The translations under genes and the position numbers were made by a program. Positions 38,873 through 49,281 of a stretch of DNA of 64,000 bases are shown piece by piece. Source of the stretch: Pedococcus sp. 5OH_020 (lineage in GTDB: Bacteria > Actinomycetota > Actinomycetes > Actinomycetales > Dermatophilaceae); NCBI RefSeq assembly GCF_027812955.1, contig NZ_JAPYZV010000004.1:248001-312000 (forward strand), read 5' to 3'. A model generated the notes under the pieces. The model did not search any database. It saw nothing but the letters and a program-made list of their open reading frames with translations, and was not told where the DNA came from. How positions within the stretch are numbered: the stretch's first letter is position 1; every line of letters starts with the position of its first letter.

Positions 38873-39631
38873 CTAGTGGTGATGTGCCGCCAGGTGCGCC
38901 GCACCGATGATGCCCGCCTTGTTCTGCAGCGTCGCCGGCACGATGGGGGTGCGCAGAGTCAGCAGCGGCAGGAACTTCTCCGAATCCTTGGACACGCCTC
39001 CACCGACGACGAAGAGGTCGGGCCAGAGGAGGGCCTCGAGGTGGCTGTAGTAGCGCTGCAGCCGGGTGGCCCACTCGGGGTAGCTCAGCCCCTCCTTGTC
39101 CTTCACGGAGGAGGCCGCCCGGGTCTCCGCGTCGTACCCGTCCAGCTCGAGGTGACCCAGCTCGGAGTTCGGGACGAGCTCGCCGTCGTAGATCAGCGCC
39201 GTCCCGATGCCCGTGCCGAGGGTCGTCATGATGACGAGCCCCTTCTGCCCCTTGGCAGCGCCGTAGTGCAGCTCCGCCACGCCGGCCGCGTCGGCGTCGT
39301 TCACCAGCACGATGTCGTGACCGAGCTTCTTCTCGAGCATCGGCTCGGCGTCGAAGTCCAGCCATGACTTGTCGATGTTCGCCGCAGACCTCACCACGCC
39401 GTGGGTCACGACGCCGGGAATGGTCACGCCGATGGGGGAGTCGCCGCGGACGTCGTCGAAGTAGTCGACGATCTGGTCGATCACGTCGGCGACTGCCTCG
39501 GGGGTGGACGGCACCGGGGTGTCGATGCGCTGGCGCTTGGCGGCGAACGCTCCCTTGGCAAGGTCGACCGGCGCACCCTTGATCCCGCTGCCTCCCACGT
39601 CGATGCCCAGGGGTAGCCCGTGCTTGGCCAT
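38873..39631 (-). CDS. ppgK: Polyphosphate glucokinase
   Basis: The ATG at 39631 starts [20 protein letters not shown], the phosphate-1 motif of a ROK-type kinase; the long upstream frame is rejected. The 252-residue protein also has [12 protein letters not shown], an ADAAGVAEL motif with catalytic Asp in the preceding VNDADAAG, and [14 protein letters not shown] for phosphate and adenosine. The size and the GVVTHGVV and GHLELDG motifs fit actinobacterial polyphosphate glucokinase, which phosphorylates glucose from polyphosphate or ATP. It faces away from a permease gene and is next to map, a common actinobacterial pairing. It lies in the cytoplasm. Confidence 0.9.
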   Translation of the reverse strand: MAKHGLPLGIDVGGSGIKGAPVDLAKGAFAAKRQRIDTPVPSTPEAVADVIDQIVDYFDDVRGDSPIGVTIPGVVTHGVVRSAANIDKSWLDFDAEPMLEKKLGHDIVLVNDADAAGVAELHYGAAKGQKGLVIMTTLGTGIGTALIYDGELVPNSELGHLELDGYDAETRAASSVKDKEGLSYPEWATRLQRYYSHLEALLWPDLFVVGGGVSKDSEKFLPLLTLRTPIVPATLQNKAGIIGAAHLAAHHH

Positions 39632-39663
39632 GTCTTCCACCTCTCCTTGCCGTGGCCCCAGGG

Positions 39664-40527
39664 CTACGGCAGCGTCAGGATCTCGTTGCCGCTCTCGGTG
39701 ATCAGGATCGTGTGCTCGAACTGCGCCGACCGCCGCCGGTCCTTGGTGACGACCGTCCAGTCGTCGTCCCACATCTCCCACTCGTGCGTGCCCAGGTTGA
39801 GCATCGGCTCGACGGTGAAGGTCATCCCCGGCTCGATCAGCGTGCTGTACGACGGTGCCGCATCGTAGTGCGGCACCACGAGCCCCGAGTGGAAGGAGCG
39901 CCCGATGCCATGACCGGTGAAGTCGCGGACCACCCCGTAGCCGAACCGCTTGGCGTAGCTCTGGATCACCCGCCCGATGACGTTGAGCTCGCGACCGGGC
40001 AGTGCCGCCCTGATCCCGCGCATCATGGCCTCGTGGGTGCGCTCGACGAGCAGCCGCGACTCCTCGTCCACGTCGCCGACGAGGTACGTCGCGTCGGTGT
40101 CCCCGTGGACGCCGTCGAGGTACGCCGTGATGTCGATGTTGACGATGTCGCCGTCTTCGAGGGGCCGGCTGTCGGGGATGCCATGACAGACCACCTCGTT
40201 GACCGAGGTGCACAGCGACTTCGGGAAGCCCTTGTACCCCAGGGTCGAGGGGTAGGCGCCATGGTCGAGGAGGAACTCGTGGCCGACGCGGTCGATCTCG
40301 TCGGTGGTCACCCCTGGCGCGATGGCCTGCGCTGCGGCCTGCATCGCCTGAGCCGCGATCCTGCCGGCGACCCGCATCCGCTCGATCGTCTCCGCGTCCT
40401 TGACCTCGGGGCTGGTGTCGCGAGCCGGGGCAGGCCGGTCGACGTACTCCGGCCGGGGGATCGACGCGGGGACGGGACGACGCGGCGACACCTCGCCCGG
40501 GGCCACACTTGCGTACGTCAACGGCAT
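39664..40527 (-). CDS. map: Methionine aminopeptidase type I
   Basis: The 287-residue protein is a type Ib methionine aminopeptidase with an N-terminal extension of about 40 residues. Metal ligands are Asp, Asp, His, Glu and Glu, seen in order in [43 protein letters not shown] and the late [10 protein letters not shown]. The enzyme removes the initiator Met cotranslationally. The N-terminal extension with several Pro is typical of the actinobacterial form. It lies 32 bases before ppgK on the minus strand, so the two may be co-transcribed. A 62-codon gene diverges from it. Confidence 0.95.
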   Translation of the reverse strand: MPLTYASVAPGEVSPRRPVPASIPRPEYVDRPAPARDTSPEVKDAETIERMRVAGRIAAQAMQAAAQAIAPGVTTDEIDRVGHEFLLDHGAYPSTLGYKGFPKSLCTSVNEVVCHGIPDSRPLEDGDIVNIDITAYLDGVHGDTDATYLVGDVDEESRLLVERTHEAMMRGIRAALPGRELNVIGRVIQSYAKRFGYGVVRDFTGHGIGRSFHSGLVVPHYDAAPSYSTLIEPGMTFTVEPMLNLGTHEWEMWDDDWTVVTKDRRRSAQFEHTILITESGNEILTLP

Positions 40528-40576
40528 ACGGTGGAGTCTAGGGACGTGCGCAGATCCGTCGAGTTGGAGGGCACTG

Positions 40577-40765
40577 ATGGCCTACTGGTACAACCTCACC
40601 ACCGGGCAGGTCGAGCCGGACGACGCCAAGAGCCAGGGCGACGACCTGATGGGCCCCTACGACACCCAGGAGGCGGCCGCCAACGCGCTGGAGTCCGCAC
40701 GGGCACGGACCGAGGCCTGGGACGCCGAGGACAAGGCGTGGGAGGAAGGCTCCACCGACGACTGA
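40577..40765 (+). CDS. Small SPOR-like conserved protein
   Basis: The ATG at 40577 follows a GGAGG site. The 62-residue acidic protein opens [20 protein letters not shown] and continues [20 protein letters not shown]. The Y-W-Y-N-L start and the G-P-Y-x-T-x-E-A pattern resemble a short SPOR-like fold, and this small gene commonly lies next to map in actinobacteria. Its function is unknown. It is divergent from map. Confidence 0.8.
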   Translation: MAYWYNLTTGQVEPDDAKSQGDDLMGPYDTQEAAANALESARARTEAWDAEDKAWEEGSTDD

Positions 40766-40808
40766 GCCCTCCGAGTCGCCGGACGCAGTGCGAGTCGTGC
40801 CTGACCGC

Positions 40809-41435
40809 TCAGTCGTTGAGCCGGTGGACCGACACGGCATACCCGGAGTCGGGTCTCCAGCTCACCCGGTCCCAGCCGGAGTGCCGGCGCACGAAGGACA
40901 GCCCTGCCACGTCGCAGGCGCGGTCGTAGTCGGCCAGTGGGGTGACTGGACACCCCGGCGGCAGGTGCGCCTCGTCGAGCCCGAAACCTGCGACCAGCAG
41001 GCCGCCCGGCTGCAGGTGGGCGGCCAGCCTCTCCACCGCGGTCACGAGGGTTCCCGGTGCCAGGAGCGGGATGACGTTGCCGGCGAGGATGGCCACCTCG
41101 AAGGCTTGCGAGCGCAGCTCGAGCCGGCTCAGGTCCTGCCGGACCCACCGGGTGGAGGGGTCACGCTGCTCCGCGACCGCGATCATGTCGGGGTCTGAGT
41201 CCACACCGACGCAGTGGTAGCCCAGGGCCGTGAGCTGGGTGGCGACCCGGCCGGTACCGCAGCCGGCGTCGAGCACCCTCGCCGGCGGTGGCAGCAGCGA
41301 CTCGACGAAGGCCGCCTCGCCGTGGATGTCGACCCCCGAGGCTGCCAGGTCGTCGAACCGCTGCTGGTATGCCGTGGCACCGCCCAGGCCGGCGGAGACC
41401 TCGGACCAGCGGGTGCGGGGTTCCGTCTCGCTCAT
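40809..41435 (-). CDS. Class I SAM-dependent methyltransferase
   Basis: The 208-residue protein has a clear motif I (VLDAGCGTGRVATQL), an acidic residue after the second strand (GVDSDPDMIA) and a VAILAGNVIPLL motif. Start at ATG 41435. The N-terminal 25 residues form a substrate lid with a WSEVSAGLGGATAYQQRFDD segment. It should transfer a methyl group to a small molecule; the substrate is not known. It is 43 bases from the fgd-like gene and on the same strand. Confidence 0.85.
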   Translation of the reverse strand: MSETEPRTRWSEVSAGLGGATAYQQRFDDLAASGVDIHGEAAFVESLLPPPARVLDAGCGTGRVATQLTALGYHCVGVDSDPDMIAVAEQRDPSTRWVRQDLSRLELRSQAFEVAILAGNVIPLLAPGTLVTAVERLAAHLQPGGLLVAGFGLDEAHLPPGCPVTPLADYDRACDVAGLSFVRRHSGWDRVSWRPDSGYAVSVHRLND

Positions 41436-41477
41436 GCGTCCAGCGTAGATTCGGTTGTGCCGGAAGGGAACCGGGCG

Positions 41478-42485
41478 TCAGCCAAGCTCGCGCAGCCCTG
41501 GTAGCACCTGCTCGGCGAAGCTCGTCAGGAAGCGTGACTGGTCGGCCCCGGGCCCGTGGAAGACGAGGTGGTTGAAGCCCAGGTCCGTGTAGCTCCGTAC
41601 GGCGGCCACCACCTCGTCGGCGTCGCTGGACACGATCCAGCGCGACGCCACCTGCTCGTCCGGCAGGGCGTCGGCGAGCCGTTCGAGCTCCACGGGGTCC
41701 GTGGTCCCGTGCTTCTGCTCGGCCGTCAGGGACAGGGGCGCCCAGAACCGGCAGTTCCGGACCGCCTGCTCGTGGTCGGGGTCCCAGGACAGCTTGATCT
41801 CGATCATCCGGTCGAGGTCGTCACGTGAGCGGCTCGACCTCTCCAGCCCCTCGTCGACGGCGGGCAGGAGCTTGTCCCGGTACAGCTCCTCGCCCTTGCC
41901 GGACGTGCAGATGAACCCGTCGCCGGAGCGACCCGCATACCGCGCCACCAGCGGACCGCCGGCGGCGACGTAGACCGGCACGGGCGCATCGGGGCGGTCG
42001 TAGACCGTGGCGTCCGTCGTCGAGTAGTACTCGCCGTCGAACGTCACCCGCTCCTCGGTCCACAGGCGGCGCATCAGCGTGACCGCCTCGCGGAGTCGGG
42101 CGAAGCGCTCCTTGAACTCCGGCCACTGCTCGACGGAACCCACCACGACCTCGTTGAGCGCCTCACCCGTGCCGATGCCGAGCATGACCCGCCCCGGGTA
42201 CAGCGACCCCAGCGTGCCGAAGGCCTGCGCCACGACGGCGGGGTTGTAGCGGAACGTCGGGGTCATGACGGACGTACCGAGCTGGACACGCTCCGTCCGC
42301 TCGCCGACCGCGGCGAGCCACGCCAGGGAGAACGGGGCGTGGCCACCGTGGTGCCGCCAGGGCTGGAAGTGGTCGGAGATCATCACGCTGTCCAGGCCGA
42401 CCTGCTCGGCCTGGACCGCGTACTCGAGCAGCTCTCGCGGGGCGAACTGCTCGGCGGACGCCTTGTACCCGATGCGCAGGGTCAT
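41478..42485 (-). CDS. fgd: F420-dependent glucose-6-phosphate dehydrogenase
   Basis: The 335-residue protein matches mycobacterial Fgd closely: [20 protein letters not shown] at the start, [40 protein letters not shown] and [11 protein letters not shown]. Those stretches hold the F420-binding and catalytic His/Glu residues of the luciferase-like fold. The enzyme oxidises glucose-6-phosphate and reduces F420, feeding F420H2-dependent reductases. Its presence shows that the host makes coenzyme F420. It overlaps the upstream protease gene by four bases, an unusual coupling of a cytoplasmic enzyme with a secreted one. FGD-like paralogues with other substrates exist, so substrate assignment is probable rather than certain. 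Confidence 0.85.
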   Translation of the reverse strand: MTLRIGYKASAEQFAPRELLEYAVQAEQVGLDSVMISDHFQPWRHHGGHAPFSLAWLAAVGERTERVQLGTSVMTPTFRYNPAVVAQAFGTLGSLYPGRVMLGIGTGEALNEVVVGSVEQWPEFKERFARLREAVTLMRRLWTEERVTFDGEYYSTTDATVYDRPDAPVPVYVAAGGPLVARYAGRSGDGFICTSGKGEELYRDKLLPAVDEGLERSSRSRDDLDRMIEIKLSWDPDHEQAVRNCRFWAPLSLTAEQKHGTTDPVELERLADALPDEQVASRWIVSSDADEVVAAVRSYTDLGFNHLVFHGPGADQSRFLTSFAEQVLPGLRELG

Positions 42486-43546
42486 GAGACGGAGATCCCG
42501 CGGGCGGCGAAGCGGTCCTTGACCAGCGCTGCTGCCGCGGCGCCATCGTGCGTCAGGGCCTCGGTGTAGGTCGCCTTGGCCGCGGCGTCGAAGCTGGTGC
42601 CGGGGGCGTAGGAGAACTGGCTGTCGATGAGGGTGCGGTCCCAGGCGGCGCTACCCTTGCCCATCGCCTCGTAGCCCTTGCGGATCTCCCAGAGGGCCTG
42701 GCTCCAGATCTGGCCGTCGTAGTGCACCTCACCCTTCTTGTCCGCAACAGTGAGGTCGAGGTCGAAGTGGCGGATGCAGTGCGGGGTCTTGCTGGTGTAC
42801 GAGGTGGAGTCCCAGTCCATGGGGCAGGCCTGCGGCGCGTTGACCGGCCAGCCGTAGCTCTTGGCGGCCGCGAGGCCGACCGACACCGCGAAGTAGTCGC
42901 CGAAGGACTCGCCGATCGACCCCGCCTCCTCACTCGTGCCGTACCCGGGCACCTGGGACGCGTGGACGGCGTGGCCGTACTCGTGCACGATGACCTCTGC
43001 GTCCTCTGCGTCGTCCACCCCGCCCTTGCCCAGCCGGACCCGGTACGGCTTGTCCGTCTGGTACGAGTTGTCACCGCCGTACTGGTCGATCTTGACGGGG
43101 AAGGACTGGTGGACGATCCCGGGCAGGGTGGACCCGAAGCCCAGGGACTGCAGGTACTCCTGGGCCTGGTTGACCCAGAAGTAGGCCATCACCTGCTCGA
43201 ACTGGTCCTGGTGCCGGGTGTAGCGGAAGGTGTTCGTCGTGCTGTACGCCGGCGTACCGGTGGCCGACTGCACCGAGACCCAGGACCCTCGCAGGTAGCC
43301 GGACCCGTCGAGGTGGCGCAGCGGGACCGTGGCGTAGGCGGTGGCAGGCACGGCGGCGTCGGAGTCCTTCTGGTCGGTCAGCCCCTCGTTCCCGCTGGAC
43401 TGCACGGGGTTGACCATGAAGACCGCCCCGGAGCCGGTGGCGCTCCCGCTGCCGGTCTTGGTGGCCTGGGCAGGAGAGGCGGCCAGGCAGAGGGCTGCGC
43501 AGCCCGCGCCGACGGCGGTGAGGAGGGAGGCGCGAGGCTGGATCAT
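42482..43546 (-). CDS. Secreted zinc metalloprotease (M36/gluzincin-like)
   Basis: The 354-residue protein begins with a signal peptide ([20 protein letters not shown] core, cleavage after SPAQA). The zinc motif H-E-x-x-H is HEYGH at residues 188-192 within [16 protein letters not shown], and the downstream [13 protein letters not shown] holds the third ligand Glu of gluzincins. This fits fungalysin/M36 or thermolysin-like peptidases in a short form without the usual prodomain. It probably degrades extracellular protein. Its stop overlaps the start of fgd. Confidence 0.8.
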   Translation of the reverse strand: MIQPRASLLTAVGAGCAALCLAASPAQATKTGSGSATGSGAVFMVNPVQSSGNEGLTDQKDSDAAVPATAYATVPLRHLDGSGYLRGSWVSVQSATGTPAYSTTNTFRYTRHQDQFEQVMAYFWVNQAQEYLQSLGFGSTLPGIVHQSFPVKIDQYGGDNSYQTDKPYRVRLGKGGVDDAEDAEVIVHEYGHAVHASQVPGYGTSEEAGSIGESFGDYFAVSVGLAAAKSYGWPVNAPQACPMDWDSTSYTSKTPHCIRHFDLDLTVADKKGEVHYDGQIWSQALWEIRKGYEAMGKGSAAWDRTLIDSQFSYAPGTSFDAAAKATYTEALTHDGAAAAALVKDRFAARGISVS

Positions 43547-43628
43547 GGGATGTTCTCCGTTTCGGCTGGGTCGGTGTGGCTGCTACTGGCGATACTTGCG
43601 GTTCCTCGGGGTGGTTGGCGCTACGGGG

Positions 43629-44510
43629 CTACTCGGGGAACGAGTGCTCGGAGGCGGGGAAGGCGCCGGAGGCGACGTCTGCGGCGTACGCGGCGGCCGC
43701 TCGCCCCAGCTCGCCGCGCAGGTCGGCGTACTTCTTGACGAACCGCGGCGCCTTGCCGCCGCGCAGGCCCGCCATGTCCTGCCAGACGAGCACCTGCGCG
43801 TCACAGTCGGGTCCCGCCCCGATGCCGATGGTGGGGATGGTCAGGACCTCCGTGACGCGGGCTGCCAGGGGGGCCGGCACCATCTCCATCACGAGGGCGA
43901 AGCAGCCGGCCCTCTCCAAGGCCACGGCGTCCTCCACGAGGCGGTCGGCGGTGTCGCCGCGGCCCTGGACCTTGTAGCCGCCGAGGACATGCTCGCTCTG
44001 CGGGGTGAAGCCGATGTGCCCCATCACCGGGATGCCGGCGCGCACGAGGAGCTCGACCTCAGGCACCATCGGCTTGCCGCCCTCCAGCTTCACGGCGTGC
44101 GCCAGGCCCTCCTTCATCATCCGGGTGGCCGTGGCCAGCGCCTGCTGGGGGCTGGCCTGGTAGGACCCGAACGGCAGGTCCGCGACGACCATCGCCCGCC
44201 TGGCCGCCGAGGTGACCGCCCGCACCAGCGGCACCATGTCGTCCACGGTCACGGGGACCGTCGTCTCGTAGCCGTACACGTTGTTGCCGGCCGAGTCGCC
44301 CACCAGGAGAACCGGAATGCCTGCCTCGTCGAAGATCTCCGCGGCATACATGTCGTACGCCGTGAGCATCGCCCACCTCTCGCCGCGGTCCTTCATCGCC
44401 TGGAGGTGGGGGATGCGGACCCGACGCTGCGGCGCCGCCTGTGCGCCCGTCCCGTAGGGGGCGCTGACCTCGGTGAGGGGAGAGGGGGGCTGGTCGCTCA
44501 TGGTCGGCAT
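43629..44510 (-). CDS. panB: 3-methyl-2-oxobutanoate hydroxymethyltransferase (PanB)
   Basis: The 293-residue protein has the PanB hallmarks: the [20 protein letters not shown] start, [20 protein letters not shown] with metal Asp, [26 protein letters not shown] and a late [19 protein letters not shown] with metal and catalytic residues. It transfers a hydroxymethyl group from methylene-THF to alpha-ketoisovalerate to make ketopantoate for coenzyme A. A start at 44501 is possible; 44510 adds three residues. It is next to nadE in the same direction, a common actinobacterial arrangement. Confidence 0.95.
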   Translation of the reverse strand: MPTMSDQPPSPLTEVSAPYGTGAQAAPQRRVRIPHLQAMKDRGERWAMLTAYDMYAAEIFDEAGIPVLLVGDSAGNNVYGYETTVPVTVDDMVPLVRAVTSAARRAMVVADLPFGSYQASPQQALATATRMMKEGLAHAVKLEGGKPMVPEVELLVRAGIPVMGHIGFTPQSEHVLGGYKVQGRGDTADRLVEDAVALERAGCFALVMEMVPAPLAARVTEVLTIPTIGIGAGPDCDAQVLVWQDMAGLRGGKAPRFVKKYADLRGELGRAAAAYAADVASGAFPASEHSFPE

Positions 44511-44537
44511 ACTAGGTGGGCCCGCCGACCGGACGGC

Positions 44538-46262
44538 TCAGGAATCCTGCTCACGCCACTTGCTGGTGATCGGCAGGCGTCGGTCCCGGCCGAAGGCGAG
44601 AGCCGAGATCTTGGGTCCTGGCGCGAACTGCCGCCGCTTCCACTCCGCGCGGTCGACGAGGGACACGACGCGGTCGACGACGGCGGGCTCGAAGCCCGCG
44701 GCGACCAGCTGGCCCCGACCCTCGTTGCCCTCGACGTAGCGGTCGAGGACCGCGTCGAGCACCTCGTACGGAGGCAGGCTGTCCTGGTCCACCTGCCCCG
44801 GTCGCAGCTCAGCCGAAGGCGGCTTGGTGATGGAGCTCTCCGGGATGGGTGGCGTCCGTCCGGCGGCCGCGGCCTGGTCGTTGCGCCAGCGGGCCAGCTG
44901 CCACACCAGGGTCTTGGGCACGTCCTTGAGGGGAGCGAACCCCCCCACGCTGTCCCCGTACAGGGTCGAGTAGCCCACCGCCAGCTCCGACTTGTTGCTC
45001 GTGGCCAGGGTCAGGTGACCTTCCTGGTTGGCCAGCCCCATGAGGATGACGCCGCGGCACCGTGCCTGGAGGTTCTCCTCGGCGACACCCTCGAGCTCCA
45101 GCTGCGCCTGGAACGACTGCACCATGTCCTTGATCGGCTGCACCCGATAGTGCAGGCCGGTCCGCTCCGCGAGGTCGGCCGCGTCGTCCTTGGAGTGCTC
45201 GGAGGAGTAGCTGCTCGGCATCGACACGGCGTACACGTGCTCCGGTCCCAACGCGTCGCAGGCCAGCGCCGCCACGAGGGCGGAGTCGATGCCGCCGGAG
45301 AGCCCGAGCACCACCGACGTCATGCCGTTCTTGCGCACGTAGTCCCGGAGCCCGGTGACCACGGCGTGCCAGACCTCCCCCACGGGGTCCAGCCTCTGCG
45401 CGTGGGGTGGCACGGGCGCCCGGGCGTACGCAGCCACGGGCTCCTCGCTGACCGAGGTGAAGCTCACGCCGGCAGGGGGATGGGCCGCGTCGACCGTCGA
45501 CTCCTCGAGGTCGAGGTCGATGAGCAGCAGGTCCTCGCTGAACTGCGGGCCGCGGGCCAGCACGGTGCCGCCGGCGTCGACGACGAGGGAGTCGCCGTCG
45601 AACACGAGCTCGTCCTGCCCGCCGACCATGTTGAGGTAGGCGAGCGTGCATCCGGCCTGGGCGGCCCGGCGCGTGACGAGCTCCAGTCGCGTGTCGTCCT
45701 TCTCCTCCTCGTACGGCGAGCCGTTGACCACGAGTAACAGCTCCGCACCCGCCTCGCGGGTCTTGGAGACCGGTCCGCCCTCCTGCCACAGGTCCTCGCA
45801 GATGGCGATGGCCACGTCGACACCCCGGACGCGCACCACGGCGAGGTCGTGGCCGGGGGCGAAGACCCGGGCCTCGTCGAACACTCCGTAGGTGGGCAGG
45901 TGGTGCTTGGCGTACCGGGCGACGACCGCTCCGCCGTGCAGCACCGCTGCGCAGTTCTGCGGCAGCAGCCGGCCTCCGGGGGCGCGGTCCAGATAGCCGA
46001 CGACGACCGGCAGGTCGCCGAGGCCGTCCGCGGCCAGGTCCCGGGCGAGTCGTTCCAGGGCCGCCCGCGACGCCTCGACGAACGAGGGACGCAGTGCCAG
46101 GTCCTCCACTGGGTACGCCGTGAGCATCATCTCGGGGAAGGCGACCAGGTGAGCCCGCGCCGCGGCCGCCTGTGCCGACCACTGCCGGACGAGTCGGGAG
46201 TTGCCGGGGAGGTCCCCGACGGTGGGGTCCACCTGGGCGAGCGCGAGGCGCAGCTGAGCCAT
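44538..46262 (-). CDS. nadE: Glutamine-dependent NAD+ synthetase
   Basis: The 574-residue protein has an N-terminal nitrilase-type glutaminase with Glu in VAFPEMMLTAYP, Lys in YAKHHLPTYG and Cys in IAICEDLW. The C-terminal synthetase domain holds the P-loop VVLGLSGGIDSALVAALA. It makes NAD+ from nicotinic acid adenine dinucleotide with glutamine as nitrogen donor, and the long form is usual in actinobacteria. The ATG is at 46262. It is divergent from the M6-type protease. Confidence 0.95.
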   Translation of the reverse strand: MAQLRLALAQVDPTVGDLPGNSRLVRQWSAQAAAARAHLVAFPEMMLTAYPVEDLALRPSFVEASRAALERLARDLAADGLGDLPVVVGYLDRAPGGRLLPQNCAAVLHGGAVVARYAKHHLPTYGVFDEARVFAPGHDLAVVRVRGVDVAIAICEDLWQEGGPVSKTREAGAELLLVVNGSPYEEEKDDTRLELVTRRAAQAGCTLAYLNMVGGQDELVFDGDSLVVDAGGTVLARGPQFSEDLLLIDLDLEESTVDAAHPPAGVSFTSVSEEPVAAYARAPVPPHAQRLDPVGEVWHAVVTGLRDYVRKNGMTSVVLGLSGGIDSALVAALACDALGPEHVYAVSMPSSYSSEHSKDDAADLAERTGLHYRVQPIKDMVQSFQAQLELEGVAEENLQARCRGVILMGLANQEGHLTLATSNKSELAVGYSTLYGDSVGGFAPLKDVPKTLVWQLARWRNDQAAAAGRTPPIPESSITKPPSAELRPGQVDQDSLPPYEVLDAVLDRYVEGNEGRGQLVAAGFEPAVVDRVVSLVDRAEWKRRQFAPGPKISALAFGRDRRLPITSKWREQDS

Positions 46263-46470
46263 AACGGCAGCCTAGCCACGGGCAGACCGGCCGCATCCTC
46301 GCCCTAGCACGCTCGCTGTTCGCGGTGAGACGGGCGCACCCCGCCCTGACCGACCGTTCGGTCAGATTTTACGAAGCTCTTACCTGCACCCTCTTTGTCT
46401 GCTTTGTCCCCCGTGTTTAGGTCGACCTTGCGTGTGCCGCGAAGGGTGGCGCATATCAACTGGAGGATTC
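46263..46470. promoter_or_regulatory. Divergent promoter region nadE / M6 protease
   Basis: The 208-base gap must hold promoters for both genes. It is lower in GC than its surroundings between 46350 and 46410, with TTTTACGAAGCTCTTACC and CTTTGTCTGCTTTGTCC, as expected near promoter elements. A TGGAGG ribosome site lies at 46461. No clear operator was seen. Confidence 0.4.
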
Positions 46471-48771
46471 GTGAAGAGGCGTCATCTGAGCGTTCTCTCT
46501 GGCGCGGCCGTCGCGGCCGTCGCCATGAGCATGGCTTCCGCGCCGGCACAGGCAACCCCTGTGCAGGGCGACAAGGAGCCGAAGGCCACCAACCGCAAGC
46601 ACGACCTGCCCAACCCGCTGGGCGACGCAGAGCGCGCGCTGCGCAAGGAGGCCGTCGACAAGCTGGTCAAGGGCCAGGCGACCACCGAGACCCGGGGTGG
46701 CCAGCGGGTCATCAAGCTGAAGGGCAGTGACAAGGCGCCCAAGGGCAGTCCCGCGGCCAAGGACCGGTACGTGTCCTACCCCGTGGAGCGCGAAGAGGAC
46801 ATCTTCACCATCCTCGCCGACTTCGGGGACCAGGTGAACCCTACGACAGGCGGCACCGCCGGACCGGTGCACAACCAGATCCCGGAGCCGGACCGCAGCT
46901 GGGACGGGGACAAGACGGACGACAACTCCACGTACTGGACCCAGAACTTCGACACGGCCCACTACAAGGACATGATGTTCGGAGACGGGGAGTCCTTCAA
47001 GGACTTCTACTCCAAGCTGTCCAACGGCCGTTTCGTCGCCAAGGGCGACGTCTCGGACTGGGTGAAGGTGCCGTACAACGAGTCTCGCTACGGCAGCAAC
47101 AAGATCTCCGACGCTGCCGGCGCCTGGCCCTTCATCCGCGACAGTGCGGCGGCGTGGTACCACGCCCAGAAGGCGGCGGGCAAGAGCGACGCCGAGATCA
47201 CGACGTACCTGTCGCAGTTCGACAAGGTGGACCGTTACGACTACGACGGCGACGGCAACTTCAACGAGCCGGACGGGTACATCGACCACTTCCAGGCGAT
47301 CCACGCCGGAGAGGGTGAGGAGGCCGGCGGCGGCGCCCAGGGCGAGGACGCCATCTGGTCGCACCGCTGGTACGCCTACTCCACCCAGATCGGCACCAAT
47401 GGCCCGGCGCAGAACAAGGCCGGCGGCGTGCCGATCGGCGACTCCGGCCTCTGGATCGGCGACTACACGACGGAGCCGGAGAACGGTGGGCTCGGCGTCT
47501 TCGCGCACGAGTTCGGCCACGACCTGGGTCTGCCCGACTACTACGACACGCAGGGTGGCGACAACGGCACCGGCTTCTGGACCCTCATGTCCGGTGGCTC
47601 GTGGCTGAACCACGGTGGCAGCTCCATCGGCACGACGCCCGGCTACATGGGTCCGCTCGAGAAGCTCCAGCTCGGCTGGCTCGACTTCAGGACGGTGCCC
47701 TACGGCCAGGACATGACCGTCAAGCTCGGGCCGGCCGACAAGCCGAAGAGCACGTCCGACTACCAGGCCCTCGCGGTGACGTTGCCGGACAAGACGGTCA
47801 GGACGAGCTACAACACGCCGCACTCGGGCACGACCGAGTGGTGGGGTGGCGCGGCCGACAACCTGCAGAACACCCTGACGCGCGACGTCAACCTGGTCGG
47901 GAAGAGCTCGGCATCCCTGACGGCGTGGCTCCAGGCCGACATCGAGAAGGACTACGACTACGTGTACGTCGAGACCTCCACCGATGGCGCGAACTGGACG
48001 AAGGTCGGTGAGGTGACCGGCGAGGGCCAGCCCTGGGCGCAGAAGACCTGGGACCTGACCTCGCTGGCCGGCAAGGCCGGGAAGGTGCGGTTCCGCTACG
48101 CGACCGACGGCGGCCTGCACTACAAGGGTGCGTTCCTGGACGACCTGACCATCACCGCGGACGGCGCACCCCTCTTCACCGACGACGTCGAGTCCGGCGA
48201 CAACGGCTGGACGGCGGCGGGCTTCACCCGGATGAACGGGTCCACCTCCAAGGTGGTCAGCCACTACTACCTCGCGGAGAACCGCGTCTACAGCGGCTAC
48301 GACAAGACCCTCCAGACGGGGCCGTACAACTTCGGCTACGCCACCACTAGGCCCGACTGGGTGGAGCGGTTCCCGTACCAGAACGGCATGCTCGTCTGGT
48401 ACGTGGACGGCGAGTTCACGGACAACAACACCTCGTCGCACCCTGGGGGCGGACAGTCGCTGCCCGTCGACGCCCGTCCGGCGCCGGTGAGGTTCTACGA
48501 CGGCACCAAGCTGGGCAACCGGCGTCAGCCGTTCGACGCCACGTTCGGCCAGGAGGCAACCGACGCCGTGACGTTCCACAAGAACGGCATCGCCACGCAG
48601 GTGCCTTCGCAGCCCGCCATCCCGGTCTTCGACGACAGCAACCCGAACACGTACTGGGACGCTGCCAACCCCTGGTCCTCGGTGCAGGTCGCCGGGTCGG
48701 GCACCGAGCTGAAGGTCAACAAGACCTCGGACGCCGGCAACGAGCTGCAGGTGCAGGTCTCCTTCAAGTGA
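46471..48771 (+). CDS. Secreted M6-family (immune inhibitor A) metalloprotease
   Basis: The GTG at 46471, with a TGGAGG site, starts a signal peptide (VKRRHLSVLSGAAVAAVAMS, cleavage after APAQA). The 766-residue protein has the M6 catalytic region with HEFGH at residues 346-350 and DLGLPDYYDT directly after, and the Met-turn-like TLMSGGSW. A MAM/jelly-roll-like domain (about 455-590) follows and carries repeated W-x-x-x-x-D-L and GAFLDDLTI motifs. Family members such as InhA degrade host or environmental proteins. The protein is exported and may be cut at its prodomain. A strong terminator hairpin lies just downstream. Confidence 0.9.
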   Translation: MKRRHLSVLSGAAVAAVAMSMASAPAQATPVQGDKEPKATNRKHDLPNPLGDAERALRKEAVDKLVKGQATTETRGGQRVIKLKGSDKAPKGSPAAKDRYVSYPVEREEDIFTILADFGDQVNPTTGGTAGPVHNQIPEPDRSWDGDKTDDNSTYWTQNFDTAHYKDMMFGDGESFKDFYSKLSNGRFVAKGDVSDWVKVPYNESRYGSNKISDAAGAWPFIRDSAAAWYHAQKAAGKSDAEITTYLSQFDKVDRYDYDGDGNFNEPDGYIDHFQAIHAGEGEEAGGGAQGEDAIWSHRWYAYSTQIGTNGPAQNKAGGVPIGDSGLWIGDYTTEPENGGLGVFAHEFGHDLGLPDYYDTQGGDNGTGFWTLMSGGSWLNHGGSSIGTTPGYMGPLEKLQLGWLDFRTVPYGQDMTVKLGPADKPKSTSDYQALAVTLPDKTVRTSYNTPHSGTTEWWGGAADNLQNTLTRDVNLVGKSSASLTAWLQADIEKDYDYVYVETSTDGANWTKVGEVTGEGQPWAQKTWDLTSLAGKAGKVRFRYATDGGLHYKGAFLDDLTITADGAPLFTDDVESGDNGWTAAGFTRMNGSTSKVVSHYYLAENRVYSGYDKTLQTGPYNFGYATTRPDWVERFPYQNGMLVWYVDGEFTDNNTSSHPGGGQSLPVDARPAPVRFYDGTKLGNRRQPFDATFGQEATDAVTFHKNGIATQVPSQPAIPVFDDSNPNTYWDAANPWSSVQVAGSGTELKVNKTSDAGNELQVQVSFK

Positions 48772-48801
48772 CCCGTACCGGCGACTGACGCCGACAGCGT
48801 G

Positions 48802-48837
48802 GACAAGGCCCCGGGAGCTGCCTCCCGGGGCCTTGTC
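48802..48837. terminator. Strong rho-independent-type hairpin
   Basis: A perfect 16-base stem (GACAAGGCCCCGGGAG paired with CTCCCGGGGCCTTGTC) encloses a CTGC loop, 30 bases after the protease stop. There is no long T run, as is common in high-GC actinobacteria. It ends the protease transcript. Confidence 0.85.
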
Positions 48838-48933
48838 GTGCCGGTCCGCCTCTCGGCTGGTGCGCGCCGCACCGCCGCGACAGACTCGTACAGAGGCCGC
48901 CCACCCGGTGCGGCCCGGACGATGGAGGGCAGC

Positions 48934-49215
48934 ATGTCCGACAGCTTCCAGGTGGCTGAGCCGGCCGAGGGGGAGGGCGAGCTGGACGAGCAGAGGCGCC
49001 ACGAGATGGTGGCGGCCCAGCTGCGGGGCGAGGCCAAGGCGGCTGGTCAGCCTCCCGAGGCCGTGGAAGCCTCGGTGGCGGAGGAGCTCGAGGGGCTGGG
49101 TCTGGAGCCCAACGAGCAGGAGCTCGGGCGGCGGTACGAGGAGGTCGACCCCGACCTGCCGGTCACCCAGGACCGCGACCAGGACACCGGCAGCAGCGTC
49201 GACGACCCCCTCTGA
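48934..49215 (+). CDS. Small acidic hypothetical protein
   Basis: The ATG at 48934 follows a GGAGGG site; an ATG at 48922 is in the same frame. The 93-residue product is acidic and helical, with ELDEQRRHEMVAAQLRGEAK, AVEASVAEELEGLG and a C-terminal Asp-rich DRDQDTGSSVDDPL. It has no membrane segment or Cys. Similar small proteins occur in related actinobacteria, but no function is known. It stands alone between a terminator and an oxidoreductase gene. Confidence 0.55.
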   Translation: MSDSFQVAEPAEGEGELDEQRRHEMVAAQLRGEAKAAGQPPEAVEASVAEELEGLGLEPNEQELGRRYEEVDPDLPVTQDRDQDTGSSVDDPL

Positions 49216-49281
49216 CCGCCCCCGCGCCCCCGGGCCGCGGTAGGTCGTGCTGCCGGCCCGTCGTCGCGGCCGGCCCGTAGA

